DNA of 64,000 nt from Actinoplanes sp. NBC_00393 (GTDB lineage: Bacteria; Actinomycetota; Actinomycetes; Mycobacteriales; Micromonosporaceae): contig NZ_CP107942.1 of the NCBI RefSeq assembly GCF_036053395.1, forward strand, positions 462,501 through 526,500, written 5' to 3'. Position numbers and translations under genes: made by a program. Positions 18,121 to 26,159 of this stretch are shown here, piece by piece. Each line of letters starts with the position of its first letter. Positions within the stretch are counted from its first letter, which is position 1. A model generated the notes under the pieces. It made no database searches. It had not been told where the DNA came from and was given only the letters and a program-made list of their open reading frames with translations.

Positions 18121-19623
18121 TTATGGGGTCACCCGGACCACCAGCGTGCACGTGTCGTCGTCGGGGCTGGGGGCGTGCAAGAGGCGGTGGATTCGCGGCA
18201 GCGGATCGGTGCCGGGTTCGACGGAGACGGCCGAGAGGTGGCTGCGAACCTCGGCGGCGCGGCCGGCCATGTCGCCGGTGCGGCGTTCGACCAGGCCGTC
18301 GGTGTAGAAGAGGATGAGGTCGCCGGGTTCCAGGTGGGCGTTGGCGACCGGGAAGTCGGCCTCGGGTTCGGCGCCGAGCAGCAGGCCGGGTGGGCGGTCG
18401 AGTTCGGTGCTCTCGCCCAAGCGGGCCAGCAGCGGGGCCATGTGGCCGGCGCGGGCCCACGGCAGGGTGCGGGTGCGCGGGTCGTAGACGGCGACCAGCG
18501 CGGTGCCGGTGATGCCGAGCTGGGCGCAGAGCCGGTTCATGTGGCGCAGCAGCACGCCGGGCTCGCGGATGCCGATGGACAGCCAGGCGACCAGGGCGAA
18601 CCGCAGGTGGGCCATGCCGCTGGCGGCTTCCAGGCCGTGGCCGGCGACGTCGCCGATGGCCAGGGCGACCAGGCCGTCGGGGAGGGTCTGGGCGTGGTAC
18701 CAGTCGCCGCCGACCTGGACGGCGCTCTCCGCGGGCAGGTAGCTGACCATCGCCTCCAGGCCGTCGAGGGCGAACGGGGCGGTCGGCACCGGCTGGATCA
18801 TGTTCTGCAGCTGGCCGGCCAGGCGGTGCTCGGCCAGCGCGGTGATCTCCCGGGTGCGCAGTTTGTCGCTGAGGGTTTCGATCTCGGTACGCGAGTCGAC
18901 CCGCGCGGTCACGTCCTGCACGACGGCGTAGACCTTCACCGGTCTGCCGGACGCGTCGCGGGCCACGTCGGACAGGATGCGCAGGTGTTTGACGGTCTCG
19001 CCGATCCGGAACCGGACGGTGACGTCCGAGGTGGCGCCGCTGTCCAGGGTCTGCCAGGCCACCTCGGCGATGGCGCGGTCCTCCGGCAGCATCGCCCGGC
19101 CCTGGTCGGCGCGGGACAGCGGGCCGTCGGCCGGGAGACGGGCGAAGATCCGGTACATCCCCGGGGACCAGTCGCTGCGGCCGCTGACCAGGTCGTACTC
19201 CGACCAGCCGAGGCTGCCGAGCAGTTCGGTGTGCTCGAGGCGGCGCTGGTGCTCGTCCATCCGCTGCCACCAGACCAGCAGGCCACCGAGGACCCGGTGC
19301 ACGCTGATCTCGAAGCGGGACTCGGCGACGACACCGGACTGCTTCTCCTCGTACCGAAACTCGTCCATGTTGCCGGGCACGCCGGTGCGCAGCACCTCGC
19401 CGTAAAGATTCCAGAGCGGACCGCCCACCATGGACGGGTAGAGCTCGCTGATCCGCCCGTCGACCCGCTGCGAACCGCGCCCGTAGATGTCGCGGATCTG
19501 GTCGCTGGTCGCGGCGATGCGGAAATCCACCACCTCGCCGGCCTGGTCGTGCACCGGCAGCAGCCAGGTGCAACCCGCCGGAATCGCGGCGAGCAACTCC
19601 CGGACCGCGGCCTCATCCGCCAT
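18121..19623 (-). CDS. PAS-domain SpoIIE-type serine phosphatase
   Basis: 500-aa PP2C-family (PPM/SpoIIE) phosphatase. The N-terminal half holds one or two PAS-like sensor regions (about 10-120 and 130-240, ending VYAVVQDVTAR). A short coiled linker leads to the phosphatase domain (about 285-498). Metal-binding motifs are GGDWYHA, IGDVAGHG, FYTDGLVERR and the C-terminal DDDTCTLVV. Such enzymes dephosphorylate STAS-domain antagonists; the STAS/RsbW pair at 16539-17241 is the nearest candidate partner, although it is on the other strand across a repeat region. The signal sensed is unknown. Confidence 0.93.
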   Translation of the reverse strand: MADEAAVRELLAAIPAGCTWLLPVHDQAGEVVDFRIAATSDQIRDIYGRGSQRVDGRISELYPSMVGGPLWNLYGEVLRTGVPGNMDEFRYEEKQSGVVAESRFEISVHRVLGGLLVWWQRMDEHQRRLEHTELLGSLGWSEYDLVSGRSDWSPGMYRIFARLPADGPLSRADQGRAMLPEDRAIAEVAWQTLDSGATSDVTVRFRIGETVKHLRILSDVARDASGRPVKVYAVVQDVTARVDSRTEIETLSDKLRTREITALAEHRLAGQLQNMIQPVPTAPFALDGLEAMVSYLPAESAVQVGGDWYHAQTLPDGLVALAIGDVAGHGLEAASGMAHLRFALVAWLSIGIREPGVLLRHMNRLCAQLGITGTALVAVYDPRTRTLPWARAGHMAPLLARLGESTELDRPPGLLLGAEPEADFPVANAHLEPGDLILFYTDGLVERRTGDMAGRAAEVRSHLSAVSVEPGTDPLPRIHRLLHAPSPDDDTCTLVVRVTP

Positions 19624-19682
19624 GCCCCGAGCCTATCGGTGCGCGGTTACGGCCGGTGGCCGCAGTGTGTGACGATGACCGG

Positions 19683-19991
19683 ATGGACGACCTCACCCTG
19701 GTGCTTTTCGGTGTCCTGGTCCTCGGCCTGTTCATGCTGTTCAGCGGCGCACGCGCCCGGGAGCAGGCGCGGATCAGCGGGCGGCTGGCGGCGATCGAGC
19801 GCAAACTCGACGCGGTGATGAAGCACCTGGGGATCGCCGAGCCGCGGGGCGAACATCAGCCGGACGTGGTGCGGCATCTCGAGCAGGGCAACAAGATCCA
19901 GGCGATCAAGGCATATCGGGAGCAGACCGGGGTGGGGCTCGCCGAGGCCAAGCACGAGGTCGAGCGCATCGCCCGGGAGAGGATGCTTTAG
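19683..19991 (+). CDS. Small membrane-anchored protein with L7/L12 C-terminal-like domain
   Basis: 102 aa. Residues 4-22 form one hydrophobic helix, followed by a basic helix with coiled-coil character (about 25-50). Residues about 65-100 match the ribosomal L7/L12 C-terminal fold (NKIQAIKAYREQTGVGLAEAK). In L7/L12 this domain recruits translation GTPases; membrane-tethered copies of unknown function are found in many actinobacteria. The ATG at 19683 puts the helix right at the N-terminus; the ribosome binding site is weak. Its stop overlaps by 4 bp the end of the convergent rho-like gene. Confidence 0.82.
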   Translation: MDDLTLVLFGVLVLGLFMLFSGARAREQARISGRLAAIERKLDAVMKHLGIAEPRGEHQPDVVRHLEQGNKIQAIKAYREQTGVGLAEAKHEVERIARERML

Positions 19992-21118
19992 GCGTACGCC
20001 ATAGAGGCCGCGATCCGGCGCAGGAAGGCTGCGTTGTCGGGGGTGGTGCGCAGTTGCTTGAGTAGCTGCTCCATGCCGTCGCGCCGTTCCTGACCGGCCA
20101 GCGCGCGCCGCACCTGACCGGCGATCGCCAGCTCGGCGGGCGCCAGCAGCACCTCGTCGTGCCGGGTTCCGGTGGCGGTCACGTCGATCGCCGGGAAGAT
20201 CCGCGCCTCGGCGAGCGAACGGTCCAGCTTGAGTTCGGCGTTGCCGGTGCTCTTGAACTCCTCGAAGATCAGCGTGTCCATCGCGGAGCCGTTCTCCACC
20301 AGCGCGGTGGCGATGATGGTGAGCGAGCCGCCGCTCTCCAGCGCGCGGGCGGCGCCGAGCAGCTGCTTGGGCGGGTGCAGCGCGGTGGAGTCGAGGCCGC
20401 CGGAGAGGGTACGCCCACGGCCCGGCGCGGCCAGGTTGTACGCCCGCCCCAGCCGGGTGATCGAGTCGAGCAGCAGAACCACGTCCCGGCCCTGCTCGAC
20501 GAGGCGTTTGGCGCGTTCCACGGCGAGTTCGGCGACCGCGGTGTGGTCCTGCGGCGCCCGGTCGAAGGTCGCCGCGATCACCTCGCCGCTTACCGTGCGG
20601 CGCATGTCGGTGACTTCTTCGGGGCGTTCGTCGACGAGGACGGTCATCAGGTGGCACTCGGGGTGGTTGCGGGCGATAGCGCCGGCGATCTGCTGCAGGA
20701 CGGTGGTCTTGCCGGCTTTCGGCGGGGCGACGATCAGTGCCCGCTGGCCCTTGCCGATCGGCATGACCAGGTCCATGACGCGGGTGGTCAGCAGGTGCGG
20801 CTCGGTCTCCAGGCGCAGCCGTTCGTGCGGGTGCAGCGGGGTGAGCTGGTAGAAGCCGGGGCGTGGGCCCGGGGGTTCGATCTGCAGGCGGGCCGGGCGG
20901 TTGCCGGAGATCTCGGCGAAACCGGTGACCCGGTCGCCGCGGCGCAGGCCGAGACGGCGGAGTTCGCTCAGCGCGACCGGGATGTCGGCGCGGGACGGCA
21001 GGTAGCCGTCGGCGCGTAGCCAGGCGCGGTCGCCGACGACATCGAGAAGGGCGTCGACGGCGAGAGGTTCGGTGGGCGGGTTGCGCTTTTTCGGGGTACG
21101 GGTGACTACATCGGTCAC
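19988..21118 (-). CDS. Short Rho-family transcription termination factor (paralog)
   Basis: 376 aa. The ATPase domain is clearly Rho: P-loop APPKAGKTT (about 138-146), DERPEEVTDM, LLDSITRLGRAYN (bicyclomycin-site Asp/Ser kept) and GGLDSTALHPPK. It lacks the N-terminal helix bundle and the long Arg/Gly-rich insert of normal actinobacterial Rho (600-700 aa). A cold-shock-like RNA domain (about 20-95) is retained but the GYGFLR motif of the primary RNA site is not. GTG at 21118 with AAGGAG 8 nt upstream. The usual single rho gene is expected elsewhere in the genome, so this is probably a second, specialised Rho. Its RNA targets are unknown. Confidence 0.88.
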   Translation of the reverse strand: MTDVVTRTPKKRNPPTEPLAVDALLDVVGDRAWLRADGYLPSRADIPVALSELRRLGLRRGDRVTGFAEISGNRPARLQIEPPGPRPGFYQLTPLHPHERLRLETEPHLLTTRVMDLVMPIGKGQRALIVAPPKAGKTTVLQQIAGAIARNHPECHLMTVLVDERPEEVTDMRRTVSGEVIAATFDRAPQDHTAVAELAVERAKRLVEQGRDVVLLLDSITRLGRAYNLAAPGRGRTLSGGLDSTALHPPKQLLGAARALESGGSLTIIATALVENGSAMDTLIFEEFKSTGNAELKLDRSLAEARIFPAIDVTATGTRHDEVLLAPAELAIAGQVRRALAGQERRDGMEQLLKQLRTTPDNAAFLRRIAASMAYA

Positions 21119-21431
21119 GGTGTTTCTCCTTGGGAGGGTGGGGTGCCGCCAGGCGGAGCCCGGGCGTGGATACGCGGCGGAGCCGGATCGGTGCCTGCGA
21201 AACGTGCCTGCGAAGCGCGGGCTCGAAGCGGGCGTGCAAAGCAAGCGGGGCGGTGAAAGCAAGCGCGCGTGCCTGCGGAAAAGCCGTCCGGCGGCTTGAT
21301 GGAAGGTGGATCTCCGGGTGGCGAGGAACGCCGGCATCCGGGATCCGGTTGCGCCAACGGTAGCACCGGATGGCCGTGCATGGCCATCACGGGTGATGAT
21401 GGGGCCCGGAGCGGATGCGGAGGAGACGGGC

Positions 21432-21857
21432 ATGCCATTACTACGCCGGGTGATCGGGGCGGTTCTGCGGCGGGTACGCCAGCACCAGGGCCGGACCCTG
21501 CGGGACGTCGCCGAGGCGGCGGGGGTTTCGCTGCCCTACCTCTCCGAGGTGGAGCGCGGCACCAAGGAGGCCTCGTCGGAGGTGCTGGCGGCGATCTGCC
21601 GGGCCCTCGGGCTGCCGATGCCGGAGCTGCTGGACGAGGTGCGACGGGAGTTGTTGCGGGCGACGACGCCGGCGCCGCGTGCGCGCGTTGCGGCGCCGCT
21701 GCAGCGGGTCACGCTGCGGTGTGCCACCGAGCGCAGCGGCAACGGCGGTACGGGCGCCGGCCCGGCAGCGCGCTGCGCAGTTGGCGGCGGTGTCCGGCCG
21801 CGGTCGGCCCGGCTGCTGCGGCTCGGCTGCCGCGGCGGCATGCTGATAAAGGCCTGA
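21432..21857 (+). CDS. ClgR/PopR-like XRE-family regulator
   Basis: 141 aa. A helix-turn-helix of Xre type spans about 10-65 ([29 protein letters not shown] cannot be quoted further but is the hallmark), closely resembling ClgR and PopR, activators of clp protease and chaperone genes in actinobacteria. The N-terminal PLLRR-x6-LRR motif also fits. The C-terminal 60 residues are low-complexity and basic. The last residue is Ala; ClgR carries a C-terminal Ala-Ala degron, which is only partly kept here (KA). GGAGGAGA before the ATG fixes the start. It sits 75 bp from no clp gene, so it acts at a distance. Confidence 0.85.
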   Translation: MPLLRRVIGAVLRRVRQHQGRTLRDVAEAAGVSLPYLSEVERGTKEASSEVLAAICRALGLPMPELLDEVRRELLRATTPAPRARVAAPLQRVTLRCATERSGNGGTGAGPAARCAVGGGVRPRSARLLRLGCRGGMLIKA

Positions 21858-21872
21858 GGAAGGTCCGGGAGA

Positions 21873-22760
21873 TCAGGCTGCGACCAGGACCGGCGTGCCC
21901 GGGTCGATCTGCTTGAGCAGGATGCGCTGCGCCGAAGGTGGCATCCGGACGCACCCGTTGGACACGCTCTTGCCGAAGGCGCTGCTGCGTGACCAGGCGT
22001 GGATCGCGGTGTGCGCGCCCCGCAGCGATGCGGCCAGCGCCTCCGGGTTCTCCGGGACCGAGCCGAGCACCAGGGCTTCCAGGCCGGCGTAGACCGATCC
22101 CTGCGTACCGGTGCGGCCCATCACGAAGGTGCGGCCCGGCGGCGTCGGCGTCTGTTTCGTGCCCACCGCGACCGTCCAGCTCTGCTGTTCGGCACCCTCG
22201 CGGATCCAGGTCAGCCGGTGTTCGCTCAGGTCGACGAGCAGGTGGTCACGCAGCGGCTCCGGCCGCCAGCCGTCGGTCGGCACCCAACCGATCCGCTGGT
22301 TGGCCGACGGCGCGAGCACCGCGGCCCAGCCGTTCTCGCGGGCCACGATGGGCGCGACCACCGGCAGGCCGCTGATCCGCGGCGGCAGGAAGGCCCGGGG
22401 TCTGCCGCCCGGCGCGTCGTAGAGGGCCATCCGCTGGTGCGGGCGCAGCGCCTCGGTCGGCACGGTCGGTGATTTCGCCTCCGGGTCGGCGGGCAGTCCG
22501 CGCGGCCCGTCCGAGTAGCTGATCACCGGCAGGTCGTCCGGTGGCGGGGCGGCGGGGAGGGGCGCGGCCGCGCTGCCCGGGACGGCTGCGGCGGAGGCCG
22601 GCGGCGGGACCGGGCCGGGGGCGGCGGCGCGCTCCGGCTGGCGGGAGCGGGCCAGGGCGACGGCTGCGCCGAGCGCCAGGACCAGGGCGACAGCGATCAG
22701 GATCAGCAGGTAGGCCCGGGTCCGGGAGTGCGGGCGTACGGGGTACGGGTCGCTCGGCAC
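21873..22760 (-). CDS. L,D-transpeptidase (YkuD family), membrane anchored
   Basis: 295 aa. A basic N-terminus is followed by one membrane helix (about 15-38), a Pro/Ala-rich linker, an SH3-like region (about 105-165), and a C-terminal YkuD domain (about 175-292). The catalytic motif reads HAWSRSSAFGKSVSNGCVRM, with the nucleophilic Cys about 20 residues before the end. It should form 3-3 cross-links in peptidoglycan outside the membrane. GTG start at 22760 gives a typical type II anchor; the ribosome binding site is weak and the frame stays open further 5' into the neighbouring gene. Confidence 0.88.
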   Translation of the reverse strand: MPSDPYPVRPHSRTRAYLLILIAVALVLALGAAVALARSRQPERAAAPGPVPPPASAAAVPGSAAAPLPAAPPPDDLPVISYSDGPRGLPADPEAKSPTVPTEALRPHQRMALYDAPGGRPRAFLPPRISGLPVVAPIVARENGWAAVLAPSANQRIGWVPTDGWRPEPLRDHLLVDLSEHRLTWIREGAEQQSWTVAVGTKQTPTPPGRTFVMGRTGTQGSVYAGLEALVLGSVPENPEALAASLRGAHTAIHAWSRSSAFGKSVSNGCVRMPPSAQRILLKQIDPGTPVLVAA

Positions 22761-22820
22761 CCGACCAGGGTAGCCGGTGTCACACGGTGCGATATGAGGA
22801 TCTTTCGCTAGGGTGAATTC

Positions 22821-23816
22821 ATGCTGCGCAAGCTGGGTTTTCTCACGATCGGCCTGTTCGACGAGACGGATCCGCGCCGCGGCCACGAGTCCACCCTGGA
22901 GATCATCGAGCTGGGTGAGCGGCTCGGTTTCGACAGCGCCTGGCTACGTCACCGGCACCTGCAGTTCGGCATCTCGTCGCCGGTCGCGGTGCTGGCCGCG
23001 GCGACCCAGCGGACCAGCCGGATCGAGCTGGGCACCGCGGTCACCCCGCTCGGCTGGGAGAACCCGCTGCGTCTCGCCGAGGACTGGGCGACCGTGGACC
23101 TTCTCTCCGGCGGGCGGCTCAACCCGGGCTTGAGCGTGGGCCCGCCGATGCAGTTCGAGCGGGTCAAGGACGCGCTCTACCCGGACACCGACGAGGACTT
23201 CAGCTATGCGCGGGTCGAGCGGCTGCTGCGATGCGTACGCGGTGAGCCGGTCACCGCCTTCCGCGGCACGGTCGGGTTCGAGGACTTCTCCGACCGCGTG
23301 CAGCCGCACTCACCGGGTCTCGCGTCCCGCCTCTGGTACGGCGGGGCCAGTCTCCGCTCGGCGCAGTGGGCCGGCGAGCACGGGATGAACTTCCTGACCA
23401 GCAGCGTGGTGAAGGCCGAGGAGTCGGAGGACTTCGAGCAGGTCCAGCTCTCGCACATCCGGGCGTTCCGTGCGCACCACCCGGACGGCGAGAGCGCCCG
23501 GGTGTCGCAGGGCCTGGTCGTCATCCCGACCGACTCGGCGACGCCGGCCCAGGTCACGAAATACCGGGCGTACGCGGAGAAGAGGCTGCCACGCACCGCC
23601 ACGCCGCAGACTCCGGCGCGGCTGATGTTCGCCCCGGACATCGTCGGCACCTCGGCCGAGATCGCGGAGCGGCTGAATGAGCACGCCGCGTTCCGGGAGA
23701 TCGACGAGGTGGCGTTCGCGCTGCCGTTCACCTTCGAACACGACGACTACGTGCAGATCCTCACCGATATGGCCGTGCATCTGGGTCCGGCCCTGGGCTG
23801 GCGTCCGGCAGCGTAA
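22821..23816 (+). CDS. LLM-class flavin-dependent oxidoreductase
   Basis: 331 aa with the luciferase-like TIM-barrel pattern: RLGFDSAWLRHRH (about 34-46), a central SRIELGTAVTPL strand (about 67-78) and DLLSGGRLNPGLSVG (about 94-108). Members use FMNH2 or F420H2 for oxidations of diverse substrates, and the sequence does not tell which. It is divergent from the L,D-transpeptidase gene (60-bp gap) and its last 56 bp overlap the 3' end of the convergent histidine kinase gene. Confidence 0.9.
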   Translation: MLRKLGFLTIGLFDETDPRRGHESTLEIIELGERLGFDSAWLRHRHLQFGISSPVAVLAAATQRTSRIELGTAVTPLGWENPLRLAEDWATVDLLSGGRLNPGLSVGPPMQFERVKDALYPDTDEDFSYARVERLLRCVRGEPVTAFRGTVGFEDFSDRVQPHSPGLASRLWYGGASLRSAQWAGEHGMNFLTSSVVKAEESEDFEQVQLSHIRAFRAHHPDGESARVSQGLVVIPTDSATPAQVTKYRAYAEKRLPRTATPQTPARLMFAPDIVGTSAEIAERLNEHAAFREIDEVAFALPFTFEHDDYVQILTDMAVHLGPALGWRPAA

Positions 23817-24939
23817 CGGTCACCACGAGCCCACCGCCCTCGCGTGGGACAGCGTCCACCGAGCCGCCGTGCGCCCGGGCCACCGAGCGCACGATCGACA
23901 GCCCCAGCCCGGATCCCTTCTCCGACGTGACGCGGTCGCCCGTCAACCGCCGGAACGGTTCGAAGAGCGCGGGTATCTCGTACCCCGGAATGGTCGGCCC
24001 GGTGTTGCTCACGGTGACCGACGGACCCGGCCCGGTCTCCACCCGGACCCAGCCGCCGGGCCCGGTGTTGTGCCGGATGCCGTTCTCGACCAGGTTGCGG
24101 ACGAGGTGTTCGAGCAGGAGCGCGTCGCCTTCGGCCGGCGCCGGCCCGGCGATCACGGTGACTTTGATGTCGGCATCGGCTGACTGCTCGGCCACGTGCG
24201 CCGCGATGTCGGCGAGGTCGAGCGGCGTACGCTCGGTGAGCTCCTGCTCGGAGCGGGCGAGCAGCAGCAGGCCGTCGATCAGCCTCTCGTGCCGGGTGTT
24301 GATCTTCAGGAGGTCCTCGCCGAGCCGGACCACGTCGGCGGACGCGGTCCGGCGGTGCATGGCCAGCTCGACCAGAGCGCGGTTGAGGGTCAGCGGGGTA
24401 CGCAACTCGTGCGAGGCGTTCGCGACGAACCGGCGCTGCCCGTCGAAGGCGTGCTCCAGACGTTCCACCATCGCGTCGAACGTGTCGGCCAGCTCCTTCA
24501 CCTCGTCGTCACGCCCGTGCAGGCCGATCCGGCGGCGCAGGCCCCGTTCGGCGGCCGGCGCGGCGGAGATCCGCCGGGCGGTGGCGGTGACCCGGTGCAG
24601 CGGGGCGAGCATCCGGCCGGCCACCACCCAGCCGGACAGGAACGCCGCGATCCCGACCAGCAGCAGGGCGAGCGACCCCTGGACGAGCAGGGTCTTGGTA
24701 GCCGCGGCGACCACGGCGTCCCGCTGCGCCTCCAGCCATCGCGCGGCCTCTTCGCCGGTGAGTACGGTGTCGCCGTTCACGATCACCTGCCGCAGGTCGC
24801 GGGCGCCGGGCGGCGGAGCGATGCCGAGGTAGAAGCGTTCCCGGAACAGCAGCAGGTTGACGGCGAGCAGCAGCATCCCGGCGACCAGGAAGAGGCTGCC
24901 GTAGACCAGGGTCAGGCGCAGGCGCAGCGTGAGTCTCAT
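23761..24939 (-). CDS. Two-component sensor histidine kinase
   Basis: 392 aa. Two membrane helices (about 9-30 and 82-104) enclose a short extracytoplasmic loop of about 50 residues, then HAMP (about 105-165), phospho-acceptor domain with ASHELRTPL (His about 181) and HATPase domain with N box NLVENGIRHN and G box GSGLGLSIV. The small sensor loop resembles antibiotic/peptide-sensing kinases that work with ABC transporters. Its ATG overlaps the upstream response regulator stop by 4 bp, so both are co-translated. A divergent lipoprotein/ABC operon is the probable target. The 3' end overlaps the LLM gene by 56 bp. Confidence 0.95.
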   Translation of the reverse strand: MRLTLRLRLTLVYGSLFLVAGMLLLAVNLLLFRERFYLGIAPPPGARDLRQVIVNGDTVLTGEEAARWLEAQRDAVVAAATKTLLVQGSLALLLVGIAAFLSGWVVAGRMLAPLHRVTATARRISAAPAAERGLRRRIGLHGRDDEVKELADTFDAMVERLEHAFDGQRRFVANASHELRTPLTLNRALVELAMHRRTASADVVRLGEDLLKINTRHERLIDGLLLLARSEQELTERTPLDLADIAAHVAEQSADADIKVTVIAGPAPAEGDALLLEHLVRNLVENGIRHNTGPGGWVRVETGPGPSVTVSNTGPTIPGYEIPALFEPFRRLTGDRVTSEKGSGLGLSIVRSVARAHGGSVDAVPREGGGLVVTVTLPDASPGPDPDARPYR

Positions 24940-25592
24940 GCGATCCGGTACCCGACTCCGGGCAGGGTCTCGATCACCTGCGGGTCGCCGAGCTTGCGGC
25001 GCAGTTTCAGGATGGTCAGCCGGACCGCGCCGGTGAACGGGTCGACGTGCTCGTCCCATGCCTTCTCCAGGAGATGCTCGGCGGAGACCACCGTCCCGCC
25101 GGCCCGCAGCAGTTCGGCCAGCACGGCGAACTCCTTCTTCGACAGCGAGACGTACCGGCCGTCCCGGGTGACCTCGCGCCGCGCCGGATCCAGGGTGATG
25201 CCGGCCTGGCGCAGCACCGGCGGGCTGCCCGGGCGGGTCCGCCGGCCCAGGGCCAGGACCCGCGCGGCGAGCTCGGGCAGCGCGAACGGCTTCGTCAGGT
25301 AGTCGTCGGCGCCGAGCGAGAGGCCGGCCACCCGGTCGCGTACCTCGGCCGCCGCGGTCAGCATCAGCACCCGGGCCTGGGCGCCGCCGGCCACCATCTG
25401 CCGGCACACCTCGTCGCCGTGCACCTTCGGCAGGTCGCGGTCCAGCACCACCACGTCGTAGTCGTTCACCGCGACCCGCTCCAGCGCGGCCGCGCCGTCG
25501 TCGGCGACGTCCACCGCGTGGGTCTCCTCGCGCAGCCACTCGGCGATCGCGTCCGCGAGCACGCGCTCGTCCTCCACCACCAGGATCCGCAT
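24936..25592 (-). CDS. OmpR/PhoB-type response regulator
   Basis: 218 aa. Receiver domain 1-115 with phospho-acceptor in VVLDRDLP (Asp about 51) and KPF (about 101), then a winged-helix DNA-binding domain (about 125-217) ending TLPGVGYRIA. It pairs with the histidine kinase through a 4-bp ATGA overlap. The start at 25592 is the first Met of the receiver fold. The spacer to the divergent lipoprotein operon holds a 20-bp-arm inverted repeat, a good candidate for its binding site. Confidence 0.95.
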   Translation of the reverse strand: MRILVVEDERVLADAIAEWLREETHAVDVADDGAAALERVAVNDYDVVVLDRDLPKVHGDEVCRQMVAGGAQARVLMLTAAAEVRDRVAGLSLGADDYLTKPFALPELAARVLALGRRTRPGSPPVLRQAGITLDPARREVTRDGRYVSLSKKEFAVLAELLRAGGTVVSAEHLLEKAWDEHVDPFTGAVRLTILKLRRKLGDPQVIETLPGVGYRIA

Positions 25593-25612
25593 CCGCCCAT
25601 GCTGCCAGCGCC

Positions 25613-25658
25613 GCCGTTTCCGCGGTGTTTGCAGATCGGCAAACGCTGCGGAAACGGC
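25613..25658. promoter_or_regulatory. Inverted-repeat operator candidate between two-component and ABC operons
   Basis: GCCGTTTCCGCGGTGTTTGC (25613-25632) and GCAAACGCTGCGGAAACGGC (25639-25658) are complementary at 18 of 20 positions around a 6-bp spacer. The element lies 20 bp upstream of the regulator gene and 42 bp upstream of the lipoprotein gene, so one bound dimer could control both directions. Confidence 0.7.
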
Positions 25659-25700
25659 CCGACCCGTTGGATCGACCCCGACCTTCGAAAGGGGAGACCG

Positions 25701-26159
25701 ATGCGACGACTGATGATCCTGGCCGGGATTCTGCTGGCCCTGGCCGGCTGTGCGGCGGAGAAGGAGGAACCGGCCGCGGCGCCGAGCATGGACCCGCACG
25801 CTCGCAGCCTGAAGTTCGCCGAGTGCCTGCGCGAACAGGGCCTCGACGTGCCCGATCCGGAGCCGGGCAAGGGTTTCACGATGAAGTTCGGCCCGGGGAC
25901 CGACCAGGCGGCGGTGCAGAAGGCCATGGAGGCCTGCCGGGAGTGGGCGCCGACCGGAGTGACCGGCGGCGGCAACGGTCCGGACCCGCAGCAGGAGGAG
26001 CGGATGCGGGCGTACGCGCAGTGCATGCGGGACAACGGCGTCGAGTCGTTCCCGGACCCGGAGGGTGGCATGGTGCGGCTGGACCAGAGCTCGGGCGGGG
26101 ACCCGGACTTCGAGGCGGCCGAGAAGGCCTGCGCCTCGAAGATGCAGGGGCCACGGTGA
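25701..26159 (+). CDS. Lipoprotein with duplicated Cys-containing motif
   Basis: 152 aa. Signal peptide with lipobox LAGC (Cys17). The mature part holds two similar segments, [20 protein letters not shown] and [19 protein letters not shown], each with one Cys and a P-D-P turn, followed by a further Cys (CREW, CASK). This paired pattern is common in actinobacterial lipoproteins located before adaptor/ABC genes, but no activity is known. AGGGGAG 5 nt before the ATG. First gene of a four-gene operon; its TGA overlaps the next GTG. Probably a substrate-capturing or sensing subunit on the outer membrane face. Confidence 0.88.
   Translation: MRRLMILAGILLALAGCAAEKEEPAAAPSMDPHARSLKFAECLREQGLDVPDPEPGKGFTMKFGPGTDQAAVQKAMEACREWAPTGVTGGGNGPDPQQEERMRAYAQCMRDNGVESFPDPEGGMVRLDQSSGGDPDFEAAEKACASKMQGPR

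Noticed and set aside
17867..19573. Long minus-strand frame containing eight-residue repeats
   Set aside because: It reads the phosphatase gene in the wrong frame and then the 24-bp minisatellite.
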